DNA from: Rhizomicrobium electricum
GTDB taxonomy: Bacteria > Pseudomonadota > Alphaproteobacteria > Micropepsales > Micropepsaceae
Assembly (NCBI RefSeq): GCF_011762045.1
Contig: NZ_JAASQS010000004.1
Location: 434,001 to 498,000, forward strand
Reading direction: 5' to 3'
Length of the DNA: 64,000 nucleotides
In this document: piece by piece, positions 1 to 8,240 of the stretch
Position numbering within the stretch: position 1 is the stretch's first letter
Layout: each line of letters starts with the position of its first letter
Program-made: the position numbers and the translations under genes
Notes under the pieces: generated by a model
What the model was told of the DNA's origin: nothing
What the model saw: only the letters and a program-made list of their open reading frames with translations
The model's database searches: none

Positions 1-245
1 ATCGCGACTGCTCGCTTTATTACGGCGCGGCGACTGCGTGCTGGGGCACGATCAAAGCGCAATCCGGCCTCAACGACGCCCTGATGCCCGATTGCCGGAC
101 GGCGTATGAGATCGCCAAGAAGAAACTCGACGTCGCCGACATCACCGGCTATCCGGCGACCGTCACCTACAACGCCGAGGTGCGCATCGCGAACGGCAAA
201 GCCGCCTACACCGCCCGCCCCGGCCCGATTACCTGCGAACCGTGA
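1..245 (+). CDS. C-terminal fragment of a Cys-containing, probably secreted protein
   Basis: The window opens inside this gene. The frame beginning at base 3 is open for 80 codons and stops with TGA at 243-245. The fragment has four cysteines (near residues 3, 13, 31 and 78 of the fragment), many Tyr, Ala and Thr residues and no membrane helix. This composition suits an exported, disulfide-stabilised protein, but the N-terminus that would carry a signal peptide lies outside the window. I do not recognise the family. The next gene downstream also encodes a small Cys-rich exported protein, so the two may be functionally related. Confidence 0.6.
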   Translation, partial: RDCSLYYGAATACWGTIKAQSGLNDALMPDCRTAYEIAKKKLDVADITGYPATVTYNAEVRIANGKAAYTARPGPITCEP

Positions 246-446
246 GCGTGAACCTGCTTCGCCGTAGCCTGTTGCGATGCACTTCACAGGTGAATTCACC
301 AGTCCTCTACATTGTCCCCTCGGTGTTAGGCGCGACAAGATTGCCGTAGCTGCCAGGAAAAATTGTAGTAATTACATACAATATGAAATTGAAGGGGTGT
401 GGTCTTCCGATTAAATTGCGACCCCGAACAGACAATGGAGGGTTCC

Positions 447-782
447 ATGAAAGTGTATGCCTCAATTCTAGTTCTCGTTGGGTGCATTAGCTCAGCTGGT
501 GCAGCTGGCTGTATCGACAATAGCTATCCCGGTCACGACAAGTTTTGTCTGACATCAAAACAAGACGCCAATTACTATTGTCATGGAGCATTCCAGTGGC
601 ACGTGGTGCACCTAAAAATTCAGTGCAACGCCGGAACGCGTAATGCGGGGGCGAAGTGGAATATCAGCTGCTTAGACGATGGCAGTAAGTGTAACTTGAA
701 TGATCAAGAGTTGTGCCGTGGCTTGACCCAGTGGAATGTAGGTGATCATTGTACGCAGGGAGGCTCTACGCCTAACGGCTAG
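447..782 (+). CDS. Small secreted Cys-rich protein, unknown function
   Basis: Encodes 111 residues. I chose the ATG at 447 because GGAGGG lies just upstream and the protein then begins with a clean signal peptide (MKVYASILVL, hydrophobic core, AGAA cleavage region). An upstream in-frame start at 399 would bury that signal. The mature part has eight cysteines (22, 34, 45, 60, 75, 82, 90, 102), enough for four disulfide bonds, and several Trp and His residues. Base composition is clearly AT-richer than the surrounding sequence, which suggests horizontal acquisition. No family is recognised; an extracellular binding protein, inhibitor or small effector would fit but none is supported. Confidence 0.65.
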   Translation: MKVYASILVLVGCISSAGAAGCIDNSYPGHDKFCLTSKQDANYYCHGAFQWHVVHLKIQCNAGTRNAGAKWNISCLDDGSKCNLNDQELCRGLTQWNVGDHCTQGGSTPNG

Positions 783-1179
783 CAAGTCTCTTGTTGGGAC
801 CTCGTGGGGGATGGCGCTTTGCACCTGCCTCTCACTCACCGAAAAAACGTGATAATTATGGACGTTTGCTCTCTTGAACGGCGCCCTTCGCGTTCCCACG
901 TCTATCCTGAAACCATCAGGAGTGACGATCATCAGGTGCGCGATCATCGCGGCCGGTAATACAGTCCGAACGACAAGTGTACACAGAGGCTTGGACGCGC
1001 GAGCTTGTGGCGCGCCATGCAGGGCCGATCCAGTGTTCCGGGTGACAACGACCCGCCGCGCATCGCGGACAATACACTGGCGGCCAAGCTGCGAACCTCG
1101 CGGAGCCAGTCAGGTGCAGGCCCATTCGCCGTGACACGCGAATGCAAGACCTTCCGCCTCGAAGTCTGGAAGAAAAAAC
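783..1179. other. Intergenic region without a supported gene
   Basis: About 400 bases between the Cys-rich protein gene and the terminator at 1180. Open frames exist on both strands but none has a convincing ribosome-binding site, signal or familiar protein composition. Composition returns from AT-rich (783-880) to the GC-rich average after about 900, consistent with the edge of a foreign segment. Confidence 0.5.
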
Positions 1180-1206
1180 GGCGGGACCGGGGTCCCGCCA
1201 TTTTCT
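1180..1206 (-). terminator. Rho-independent terminator, potentially bidirectional
   Basis: A perfect GGCGGGAC / GTCCCGCC stem (1180-1187 with 1192-1199) closes a CGGG loop. It is flanked by an A-run at 1172-1178 and by TTTTCTT at 1201-1207, so it can terminate on either strand. Its main client is the reverse-strand HerA-like gene ending at 1235. Confidence 0.8.
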
Positions 1207-1234
1207 TATGGGCTTCTTCGGGCACTGTCGTCGA

Positions 1235-2881
1235 TTACATTCCCTTCTTCGCCGCCGGCGAGCGCCAGCGCCGCACGATCTGCGCCAGTTCCTCGCGGCT
1301 GATGTCGACGGTGCGCCAGGCGTGGCTGAACGAGGCCTGCTGCACATGCGCCGAGCGGGCGGTGTGCATGTCCTTGAAGCGGATGCGCATCGGCATCACC
1401 GAGCCTTGGCCCAAGACGATCGCTTCGCGGTCGCCGAGCAGCGGCAGGAAATCCAACAGATCGAGCGCGCCTTCATGGGTGTTGGCGCGGATCACCGCCT
1501 GATCGCGCTCGGTCGAGAGGCGCATGGCGATGACGGTCGAGCATTGCGACAGGATAGTGGTGTCGAGTTCCGACGGCCGCTGGGTGATGAGGGCGAGGGC
1601 GACGCCGTATTTGCGTCCTTCCTTGGCGATGCGCGCCAGCGCCTGGCGGGTGGGCATGAACTTGCCGCCGCCCTCGGCGGGCGCGTAGCGATGGGCTTCT
1701 TCGCAGACGATCATCAGCGGCAGGCGCGCTTCGCTCCAGCTCGCGAGGTCGAAGGCGAGCCGCGAAATCACCGAGATCACCACATCCATGATCTCGCCCG
1801 GCACGGTGGAAAGGTCGAGCACCGTGATCGGCTTGTCGCCGACCGGCACGCGGAACAGGCGCCCGAGCACGTCGGTCATGGTGTCTTCGATCATCACGCT
1901 GCCGAACATGAAGCTGTAGCGGGAGTCGCTGACCAGCGTTTCGATCCGGTTCTTCAGCCGCTTGTACGGCAACGTGTGAAGCGCGCGGTCGAGCTTGCCG
2001 AGTTGTTCGTCGCAATAGGCGACCAGATCGGCAAGGCGGAACGGCACCGGCGTGTCGACGGTGATGCAGGTGGTTTCGGACTGCGAGCGGCGGACCCGTC
2101 CGGCGAAGGCATCGGAATAGCGCCGCTTGGCCCACACCACCGCGTCGGTGAGGATTTCGATTTCGGCCTCGTCGCCGGGCGTGGCGAAGGCCGCCGTGAG
2201 TTCGTTGAAGTTCAAGAGCCAGAACGGCAGGTTGAGATTGGAGGGATTGATGACCTCCGCCTGCGCGCCGAACGCGGCGGCGTATTCGCCGTGAATGTCG
2301 AGCACCACGATCCGCGCCTGGCGGTATTGCGGCAAGAGGCTTTTGAGGATGCAGGTCAGCGCCGTGGATTTGCCGCAGCCGGTGGTGCCGACGACGAGAA
2401 AGTGCTTGCCGATCAGGTCGTCGACCAGAAGCCGGGCCGAGACGTCGGGATGCTGGTACAGCGTGCCGACTTCGATGGTTTCCGCGTCGGGCCGCGTATA
2501 GGCGAGCGACACCGCATCGCGATCGGCCGGATGCACGGGATCGCCGATGGTGGGAAGGCAAGAGACGCCGCGGCGGAACACGCGTCCTTTGACCGGATCG
2601 AGCACGATTTCGCCGGCGAGATTGAGTTCGAGAAGATTGACTTCCTCGGCGCCCGACGCGGCGTCGGGCATCGGCACGCTGACCGCCGACACGATGCCGA
2701 TGACGAGGGCGTGCGGTGTCGGGATGGCCAGGGTGGAGCCGATCTCGATGCGGACGTGGCCGGCGCCGGTCTTCTCCATCACCGCGACGGCTTGGGCGCC
2801 CGCGACCGAAACGATGTGGCCGGCGCGCGGCGACGTGCTGGGACGCGGTGCGGATCTGCTGTCGAGGCCGGTATAACTCAT
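1235..2881 (-). CDS. HerA-like hexameric ATPase (DUF87 family)
   Basis: Encodes 548 residues. The N-terminal ~130 residues resemble a HAS-barrel. The ATPase core has a Walker A GTTGCGKS at 165-172 and a Walker B strand ending in two acidic residues (LPLMIVCEEAH), followed by a segment with QRPSELDTTILSQC typical of HerA/VirB4-like motors. HerA proteins translocate DNA, often with the nuclease NurA; no NurA gene is in the window. Its ATG (2881-2879) overlaps the TGA (2880-2878) of the upstream histidine kinase, so the two are translationally coupled, and it ends at the terminator at 1180. A longer open frame upstream belongs to the kinase region and is not part of this protein. Confidence 0.88.
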   Translation of the reverse strand: MSYTGLDSRSAPRPSTSPRAGHIVSVAGAQAVAVMEKTGAGHVRIEIGSTLAIPTPHALVIGIVSAVSVPMPDAASGAEEVNLLELNLAGEIVLDPVKGRVFRRGVSCLPTIGDPVHPADRDAVSLAYTRPDAETIEVGTLYQHPDVSARLLVDDLIGKHFLVVGTTGCGKSTALTCILKSLLPQYRQARIVVLDIHGEYAAAFGAQAEVINPSNLNLPFWLLNFNELTAAFATPGDEAEIEILTDAVVWAKRRYSDAFAGRVRRSQSETTCITVDTPVPFRLADLVAYCDEQLGKLDRALHTLPYKRLKNRIETLVSDSRYSFMFGSVMIEDTMTDVLGRLFRVPVGDKPITVLDLSTVPGEIMDVVISVISRLAFDLASWSEARLPLMIVCEEAHRYAPAEGGGKFMPTRQALARIAKEGRKYGVALALITQRPSELDTTILSQCSTVIAMRLSTERDQAVIRANTHEGALDLLDFLPLLGDREAIVLGQGSVMPMRIRFKDMHTARSAHVQQASFSHAWRTVDISREELAQIVRRWRSPAAKKGM

Positions 2882-3705
2882 CGGGACGTCTCCTCGGCGG
2901 GAATTGTAAAAGCGACTGTGGTCCCGCGCCCTTCGGCGCTGTCTAGCCACAGTCGCCCGCCGTGCTGTTCGACCAGGGCCTTGGCGATGGGCAGGCCGAG
3001 GCCGGTTCCTTCGTGGCTGCGGGTAGGACCGCCGCATACTTGTCCGAATGGCTTGAGTGCCACTTCGATTTGCGCGGGGTTCATGCCGATGCCGGTATCG
3101 CGCACCGAGACGGCGACGTAGTGGCTGTCGACCGCAACGGCCGCGAGCGTGATGGTGCCGCCGGGGGGCGTGAATTTGTGGGCGTTGCTCAGCAGATTGA
3201 TGACGATCTGCTTGAGGCGGCGGCCGTCGGCGCGCACCGGCGGCAGGCCGTCGGGCAGGACGACCGCAAGGGTCTGCGCTTTTTCGTCGATGCGATGCTG
3301 CATCAGCGAGATGGCGCCGAGGAGAATGTCGCGCAAAGGCAACCGTTCGAGATCGAGTTCGAAGGTGCCGCTCTCGATCTTGGCGACGTCGAGAATGTCG
3401 GAGATGACTGCGAGCAAATGTTGGCCGGCATCGTTGATCAGTCCGGCGTATTCGCTGGTGCGTTCCCGCGCCAGGCTGGGCTGGCTGGCGATGATGTCGG
3501 AGAACCCGATGATGGCGTTGAGCGGCGTCCTGAGCTCGTGGCTCATGTTGGCGAGGAATTCGGATTTGGTGCGGGATGCCAGGGCTTGTTCCATGGCAGC
3601 GGCCTTGAGCGCGCGTTCGCCGCGCTGGCGCGACACGCACTGTCCGAGATCGAATGTGTATCGGGAAAGGAGCGATGTGCGCCCTTGCCGCGATCCGGCT
3701 GCCAT
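2878..3705 (-). CDS. Sensor-less histidine kinase, PleC/DivJ-like core
   Basis: From the ATG at 3705 this encodes 275 residues consisting almost entirely of a HisKA dimerisation domain (SHELRTP, His56) and an HATPase_c domain with its N-box, DTGIGM and GTGLGLPIAKA motifs. The sequence around the His and the late PFGQV...EGTGLGL stretch look like the PleC/DivJ group. No PAS, GAF or obvious transmembrane sensor precedes the HisKA domain, so the input must come from a partner or the protein may act as a phosphatase or scaffold. The start is uncertain: an in-frame ATG at 3822 would add 39 residues but would place two inverted repeats (3723-3757) inside the gene. It shares a 4-base ATGA overlap with the downstream HerA-like gene. 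Confidence 0.8.
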   Translation of the reverse strand: MAAGSRQGRTSLLSRYTFDLGQCVSRQRGERALKAAAMEQALASRTKSEFLANMSHELRTPLNAIIGFSDIIASQPSLARERTSEYAGLINDAGQHLLAVISDILDVAKIESGTFELDLERLPLRDILLGAISLMQHRIDEKAQTLAVVLPDGLPPVRADGRRLKQIVINLLSNAHKFTPPGGTITLAAVAVDSHYVAVSVRDTGIGMNPAQIEVALKPFGQVCGGPTRSHEGTGLGLPIAKALVEQHGGRLWLDSAEGRGTTVAFTIPAEETSR

Positions 3706-3722
3706 TTCTCCGGCCCTATGCT

Positions 3723-3757
3723 TTTCACCTGTAAGGTGAAATAGCAGACCTCCTGCT
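3723..3757. promoter_or_regulatory. Two adjacent inverted repeats upstream of the histidine kinase
   Basis: TTTCACC (3723-3729) and GGTGAAA (3735-3741) form a perfect 7-base inverted repeat with a 5-base spacer. Immediately next to it AGCAG (3743-3747) and CTGCT (3753-3757) form another, enclosing an AGGAGG sequence on the reverse strand. They lie just before the preferred kinase start at 3705. They could be a dimeric operator or leader hairpins that mask a ribosome-binding site; which of these is not decidable by eye. Confidence 0.4.
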
Positions 3758-3869
3758 AAGTAAGCTTTAAAACCAGAGCGCGCGGTACCGGCCGTGGCAC
3801 ACGTTAACATTCCCGTTAACACCGGTTACTAAAGCTTTGCTGCCGCCGCGCTCGAACGCCGGTCTCAAA

Positions 3870-3899
3870 CGAAAAGCGCCGCCCTTGCGGACGGCGCTT
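3870..3899 (-). terminator. Rho-independent terminator of the M3 peptidase gene
   Basis: AAGCGCCG (3874-3881) pairs with CGGCGCTT (3892-3899). On the reverse strand the hairpin is followed by TTTTC, 25 bases past the peptidase stop codon. Confidence 0.8.
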
Positions 3900-3923
3900 C
3901 GCGCACGCGATAGGTATTTGCGG

Positions 3924-6065
3924 TCAGGCCTTGGCCGGAGCCGGGAAGCCGCGATCGCGCATCAAGGCATCGACCGTCGCATCGCGGCCGCGGAACTTGC
4001 GATAGGCATCCGCCGCCTCGACCGTGTTGCCGACCGAGATGATGTCGTCGTGCAGCTTCTTGCACAGCGCCGCATCGTAGAAGCCGCCCGGCGCCTCTTC
4101 GAAATACTCCGCCGCATCGGCCACCAGCACTTCGGCCCAGATGTAGTTGAAGTAGCCGGCGGCATAGCCTTCGCCGCCGAAGATGTGCCCGAAGTGGGGC
4201 AGGCGGTGGCGCATGACGATTTCGCTCGGCATGCCGATTTCGGCGAGCGTCGTCTTTTCGAACGTTGCCGCGTCGATCGGGGTGGCGCCCGCCAGGTGGA
4301 TCTTCATGTCGAGGATCGCCGAGGCGAGATATTCCACGGTCGAGAAGCCCTGGTTGAAGGTCTTCGACTTCTTGATCTTGGCGACCAGTTCCGCCGGCAT
4401 CGGCTTGCCGGTTTCGTAGTGCACCGCAAAGCGCGACAGCACTTCGTTGGTCGGCAGCCAATGCTCGTTGAGCTGGCTGGGGAACTCGACGAAGTCGCGC
4501 ACCACGCTGGTGCCGGCGAGCGAGGGATAGGTGACGTTCGAATTCATGCCGTGCAGGGCGTGGCCGAATTCATGGAACATGGTCGTGGCGTCGTCCCACG
4601 AGATCAGCACCGGCTTGCCTTCGCCGGCCGGTACGAAGTTGCAGTTGTTGGAGACGATCGGCGTGATCGGCGTCTTGAAGCGTTCCTGGGTGCGGTATTC
4701 GTTCATCCAGGCGCCCGAGCTCTTGCCGGCGCGGGCATAGGGATCGAAGTACCACAGCGACACATGCTTGCCGTCGCGGGTGACGTCGAAGATGCGGATG
4801 TCCTTGTGCACCGTCGGCAGGCCATGGACTTCGGTGAAGGCAAGGCCGTGCACCTTGCCCGCCGCCCAGAACATGCCTTCGCGGATCTTGTCGAGCTGCA
4901 GGTACGGCTTCATCACGCTCTCGTCGAGATCGTACTTCGCCTTGCGCACCTTCTCGGCATAGAAACGATAGTCCCACGGCGCGATCTTGATCTTGGCGCC
5001 TTCGGCGTCGGCGATCTTCTGCATGTCGGCGACTTCTTCGGCGACGCGCGCCACCGCCGGCTTCCACACCTTCATCAGAAGGTCCATCGCCGCGTCGGGG
5101 GTCTTCGCCATCTGATAGTCGCAGATCCAGTGCGCGAAGGTCGGATAGCCGAGCAGCTTGGCCTTCTCGGCGCGCAGGGCGCAGATCTTGGTGATGATCG
5201 CCTTGTTGTCGTGGGCGTCGTTGTTGTCGCCGCGGCTCGTCCACATGCGGAAGGCTTTTTCGCGCAGGTCCCGCTTGGTCGAATAGGTGAGCAGCGGTTC
5301 GATCGCCGAACGCGTGTTGGCGAAGACGTACTTGCCTTCGTACTGCTTGTCTTTGGCCGCCTTCTCTTTGGCCGCTTCCGCCGCCGCCGACACCAGCCAG
5401 TCCGGCAGGCCGTCGAGGTCCTTCTTTTCGACCGTCAGCCACACGGTTTCTTCGTCGAGCAATTCGTTCTGATTGAACTGCGTGTAGAGCTTGGCGAGGT
5501 CCTGGTTGATCTCGGCCATCCGCTTCTTGCCGGCCGGATCCAGCGCCGCGCCTTCGCGCACGAAGCGGCGATAGGTGACCCAGACGAGGCGCTGCTGCTC
5601 CGGCGTCAGGCCGCTCGACTCGCGCTTGTCGTAGACCGCCTTGGTGCGGGCGAACAGTTTTTCATTCTGCACCACCTCATCGCCGAAAGCGGCGTAGATC
5701 GGCATCAACTCCTTCTCGATCTCCTTCATGACGTCGTCGTTCATGGTGGAGGTATAGATGTTGAAGATCGAGGCGCCGCGGCCGAGCGGACGGCCGGCAT
5801 CTTCCATTGCGGCAATGGTGTTGGCGAAGGTCGGCGCAGCCTTGTTGCCGGCAATTTTCTCGATTTCTGCACGGTTGAGCGCGATCGCATGTTTCAAGGC
5901 CGGGCTGAATTCGTCGACTTTGACCTTGCGGAAATCCGGCACGCCGCCGTAAGGCCCGGTCCACGGATCGAGCAGCGGATACTTCGGTTCGGCTGCCATC
6001 ACGGGCCCCATCGCGGATATTGCGGTTGCTGCGGCCGAAGCTAGCAGAAATTGGCGTCTTTGCAT
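3924..6065 (-). CDS. dcp: Peptidyl-dipeptidase, M3 metallopeptidase family, Tat-exported
   Basis: Encodes 713 residues, the usual length for Dcp-type M3 peptidases, which release dipeptides from peptide C-termini. The zinc site HEFGH is at 498-502 with the third ligand Glu527, in the setting TTMFHEFGHALH...FVEFPSQ expected for the family. The N-terminus MQRRQFLLASAAATA is a twin-arginine-type signal peptide ending near AMA/AEP, placing the enzyme in the periplasm, unlike cytoplasmic E. coli Dcp. It stands alone with its own terminator, and its start faces the divergent NsrR-like gene across 210 bases. Confidence 0.92.
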   Translation of the reverse strand: MQRRQFLLASAAATAISAMGPVMAAEPKYPLLDPWTGPYGGVPDFRKVKVDEFSPALKHAIALNRAEIEKIAGNKAAPTFANTIAAMEDAGRPLGRGASIFNIYTSTMNDDVMKEIEKELMPIYAAFGDEVVQNEKLFARTKAVYDKRESSGLTPEQQRLVWVTYRRFVREGAALDPAGKKRMAEINQDLAKLYTQFNQNELLDEETVWLTVEKKDLDGLPDWLVSAAAEAAKEKAAKDKQYEGKYVFANTRSAIEPLLTYSTKRDLREKAFRMWTSRGDNNDAHDNKAIITKICALRAEKAKLLGYPTFAHWICDYQMAKTPDAAMDLLMKVWKPAVARVAEEVADMQKIADAEGAKIKIAPWDYRFYAEKVRKAKYDLDESVMKPYLQLDKIREGMFWAAGKVHGLAFTEVHGLPTVHKDIRIFDVTRDGKHVSLWYFDPYARAGKSSGAWMNEYRTQERFKTPITPIVSNNCNFVPAGEGKPVLISWDDATTMFHEFGHALHGMNSNVTYPSLAGTSVVRDFVEFPSQLNEHWLPTNEVLSRFAVHYETGKPMPAELVAKIKKSKTFNQGFSTVEYLASAILDMKIHLAGATPIDAATFEKTTLAEIGMPSEIVMRHRLPHFGHIFGGEGYAAGYFNYIWAEVLVADAAEYFEEAPGGFYDAALCKKLHDDIISVGNTVEAADAYRKFRGRDATVDALMRDRGFPAPAKA

Positions 6066-6275
6066 GGATTCACGACCCTCGAACGGTTGGCTGGCGTGGA
6101 AAATTGATTGATGTCAATTCTCGCACTGTTACGGGTTCCCGCTCAAATCACGCACACGCGAGTACCCGCGTCAGGATGTCATAGGTAAAGTGGCATTGAA
6201 AATACCTGTCCTGATCTGTCCTCCGCTATGATGACGGCAAGCCGCGGGTCATATGCGGCAGTTGGGAGAAATGCC

Positions 6276-6734
6276 GTGCGCCTTACTCTGCACACAGATT
6301 ATGCGCTTCGCATGTTGATGCTGCTGGCGCTCGAACCGGAAGAGCTTCACACCATCGCCAGTGTTGCGCAGCGTTATCGGATTTCGCGCAATCACCTGAT
6401 GAAGGTGGCGCAGACGTTGATCCAGGCGGGTTTCGTCGCGTCCGTTCGCGGCCGTCACGGCGGCCTGAAGCTGGGAATGGACCCAGCTGCGATCAAGATC
6501 GGCGCGGTGGTTCGCGCCACCGAAGACGGTTTTGCCATGGTCGAGTGTTTCGACCGCCGCCGCAACACCTGCGTGGTGACGCCGGCCTGCGGTCTCAGGA
6601 AGCCGCTCGACGAGGCGGTCCAGGCCTTCCTCGAGGTGCTCGACCGGACCTCGCTCGCCGACGTCTCCCAGGCTCCCGGCAAGGCGACGCGGATGCGCCG
6701 GCTCTTGGCCGAAGGCGCGGCGGCCGCTCTCTGA
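6276..6734 (+). CDS. nsrR: Rrf2-family regulator, NsrR-like nitric-oxide sensor
   Basis: Encodes 152 residues from GTG at 6276, chosen because GGGAG sits 7 bases upstream and the protein then begins MRLTLHTDYALRML, the conserved Rrf2 N-terminus. A winged-helix DNA-binding domain (IASVAQRYRISRNHLMKV...RGRHGGLKL) is followed by three cysteines in ECF...TCVVTPACGL, the Fe-S ligand cluster of NsrR. The spacing is C-x7-C-x5-C, slightly wider at the first gap than in E. coli NsrR. NsrR senses nitric oxide through its cluster and represses detoxification genes. No hmp, norB or similar target lies next to it, so it acts on distant genes or on itself. Confidence 0.85.
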   Translation: MRLTLHTDYALRMLMLLALEPEELHTIASVAQRYRISRNHLMKVAQTLIQAGFVASVRGRHGGLKLGMDPAAIKIGAVVRATEDGFAMVECFDRRRNTCVVTPACGLRKPLDEAVQAFLEVLDRTSLADVSQAPGKATRMRRLLAEGAAAAL

Positions 6735-6829
6735 GGTTGATTCCGTACGATTGGGGCCTTCCGGCTCGCTTCACGTTTCACAAATCGGGGCGGGTGGAAT
6801 AAACAGGACCCCGAGCCGACGGCTCACGA

Positions 6830-6850
6830 TTCCGGACGAGGGGTCCGGAA
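6830..6850. promoter_or_regulatory. Perfect inverted repeat before the LacI-family gene
   Basis: TTCCGGAC (6830-6837) and GTCCGGAA (6843-6850) are perfect inverted arms around a 5-base loop, ending 25 bases before the regulator's ATG. It could be the hairpin end of the nsrR transcript or an autoregulatory operator. No T-run follows, which argues against a simple terminator. Confidence 0.4.
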
Positions 6851-6875
6851 CCGCACTTCAGCTTTGAAGGCCAGG

Positions 6876-7985
6876 ATGGCCCGCACCACCGAACCGCTCG
6901 ATTCCAAGAAGCCGTCGTCGCGCAAACAGCGCGGCGCCACGACCATTCTCGATGTCGCCCGCCGGGCTGGCGTTTCGCCGATGACCGTCAGCCGTGTGGT
7001 TAACGGCGAGAAGAATGTGCGCCCCGCCACGCGCGCCGCCGTTCTGGCCGCCGTCAAGGCGCTGAGCTACTCGCCCAATCCGGCCGCCCGTTCGCTGGCC
7101 GGCGCGGAAGCGGCCAGGATCGGCCTCATCTATTCCAATCCGTCGGCCGCCTATCTCACCGAATTCCTGGTCGGCGCGCTCGACGAAGCCAGCCGCACCT
7201 CGGTGCAGATCATGCTCGAGAAATGCGAGGCGACCAGCGCCGGCGAACGCGGCGCGGTCCGCAAACTGCTGGCAAGCGGAGCTGCGGGCGTGATCCTGCC
7301 GCCGCCTCTGTGCGAAAGCCACGACGTCCTCGACGAGCTCAAAATCACCGGTCTTCCGACCGTTGCGGTCGCCACCGGCCGGTTCGGCAAGGAAGCGAGC
7401 TGCGTGCGCATCAACGATTATGCGGCGGCGCGCGAAATGACCAATTACCTGCTCGGGCTGGGCCATCGCCGCATCGGCTTCATCAAGGGCCATCCCAACC
7501 AGACCGCATCGATCGAACGCGAGAAGGGCTTCCTCAGCGCGCTCGCCGAGGCCGGCATCAAGCACGATCCGGTGCTGATGGTGCAGGGCTATTTCAGCTA
7601 CCGTTCGGGGCTCGACGCCGCCGAGACGCTGCTCACCCTGAAGCAGTTCCCGACCGCCATCTTCGCCGCCAACGACGACATGGCCGCGGCCGCGGTATCG
7701 GTCGCCCACCGCAAGGGGCTCGACGTGCCGCGCGATCTGTCGGTGGTCGGTTTCGACGACACGTCCATCGCGACCAACATCTGGCCGGAACTCACCACCA
7801 TCCGCCAGCCGATCACCGCCATGGCCGAGATTGCACTCGATCTCATCGTCCAGGCGATCCGCACCCACAAGCGCAACGGCGAGGCCAAGTCGGTTGACCA
7901 CCTCGTCACCTATTCGCTCATCAAGCGCGGATCGGCGGCGCCGCCCAATCTTCCCAAGACTCAGCCCAAGCCGGCGGCCGAATAA
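6876..7985 (+). CDS. LacI-family sugar-responsive repressor
   Basis: Encodes 369 residues. ATG at 6876 is preferred over a TTG at 6864 because GAAGG lies 5 bases upstream. The protein has an N-terminal helix-turn-helix (ILDVARRAGVSPMTVSRVVNG) with the hinge NPAARSLAG, then a periplasmic-binding-protein-like domain (IGLIYSNP...GHRRIGFIKG...FAANDDMAAAA...SVVGFDD...TTIRQP) that binds a sugar. It lies directly before the sugar transporter and epimerase genes. LacI-type palindromes occur in that promoter, before the GH3 gene and before the SSS symporter, so it is the likely local repressor of beta-glucoside or glucose-oligomer uptake. Confidence 0.92.
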   Translation: MARTTEPLDSKKPSSRKQRGATTILDVARRAGVSPMTVSRVVNGEKNVRPATRAAVLAAVKALSYSPNPAARSLAGAEAARIGLIYSNPSAAYLTEFLVGALDEASRTSVQIMLEKCEATSAGERGAVRKLLASGAAGVILPPPLCESHDVLDELKITGLPTVAVATGRFGKEASCVRINDYAAAREMTNYLLGLGHRRIGFIKGHPNQTASIEREKGFLSALAEAGIKHDPVLMVQGYFSYRSGLDAAETLLTLKQFPTAIFAANDDMAAAAVSVAHRKGLDVPRDLSVVGFDDTSIATNIWPELTTIRQPITAMAEIALDLIVQAIRTHKRNGEAKSVDHLVTYSLIKRGSAAPPNLPKTQPKPAAE

Positions 7986-8063
7986 GTACCTGCGGTTGCG
8001 CGGTAACCAAGCGCTTGCGCGCATCTATCGCGGCGGCGGACCCGCCCGCCGGCTCCCTGATCG

Positions 8064-8093
8064 TTGACGGGGTTATGACAGCGCTTCCATACT
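8064..8093 (+). promoter_or_regulatory. Candidate promoter of the sugar-transporter operon with overlapping operator
   Basis: TTGACG (8064-8069) and CATACT (8088-8093) with an 18-base spacer resemble a sigma-70 promoter. Within the spacer lies TGACAGCGCTTCCA (8077-8090), an imperfect LacI-type palindrome around AGCGCT. A bound repressor there would block RNA polymerase. Reading is by eye only. Confidence 0.5.
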
Positions 8094-8126
8094 ACTAAAG
8101 TCCTGGACACATTGCCGCCCGCTAGC

Positions 8127-8140
8127 TGGTAACGCTATCA
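8127..8140 (+). promoter_or_regulatory. LacI-type operator candidate upstream of the sugar transporter
   Basis: TGGTAACGCTATCA fits a TGnTAnCGnTAnCA half-symmetric pattern with the central CG of LacI-family operators. It lies about 50 bases after the promoter-proximal site and 100 bases before the transporter ATG. A near-identical sequence occurs before the symporter gene (16465-16478). Confidence 0.55.
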
Positions 8141-8240
8141 ATATATCGGCTCCGGAAGATACGGTATGGAGACAGGATTGGCAGGCCGCCAAGAGCCTGT
8201 GCGCACCAGAACGCGAGCCCGCTCGCTGGGAGAAAACTGA

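Noticed and set aside
3803..3820. Two GTTAAC copies resembling a CtrA site (TTAA-N7-TTAAC)
   Set aside because: The half-sites are one base too far apart (TTAA-N8-TTAA) on both strands, and they lie beyond the preferred kinase start without other promoter features.
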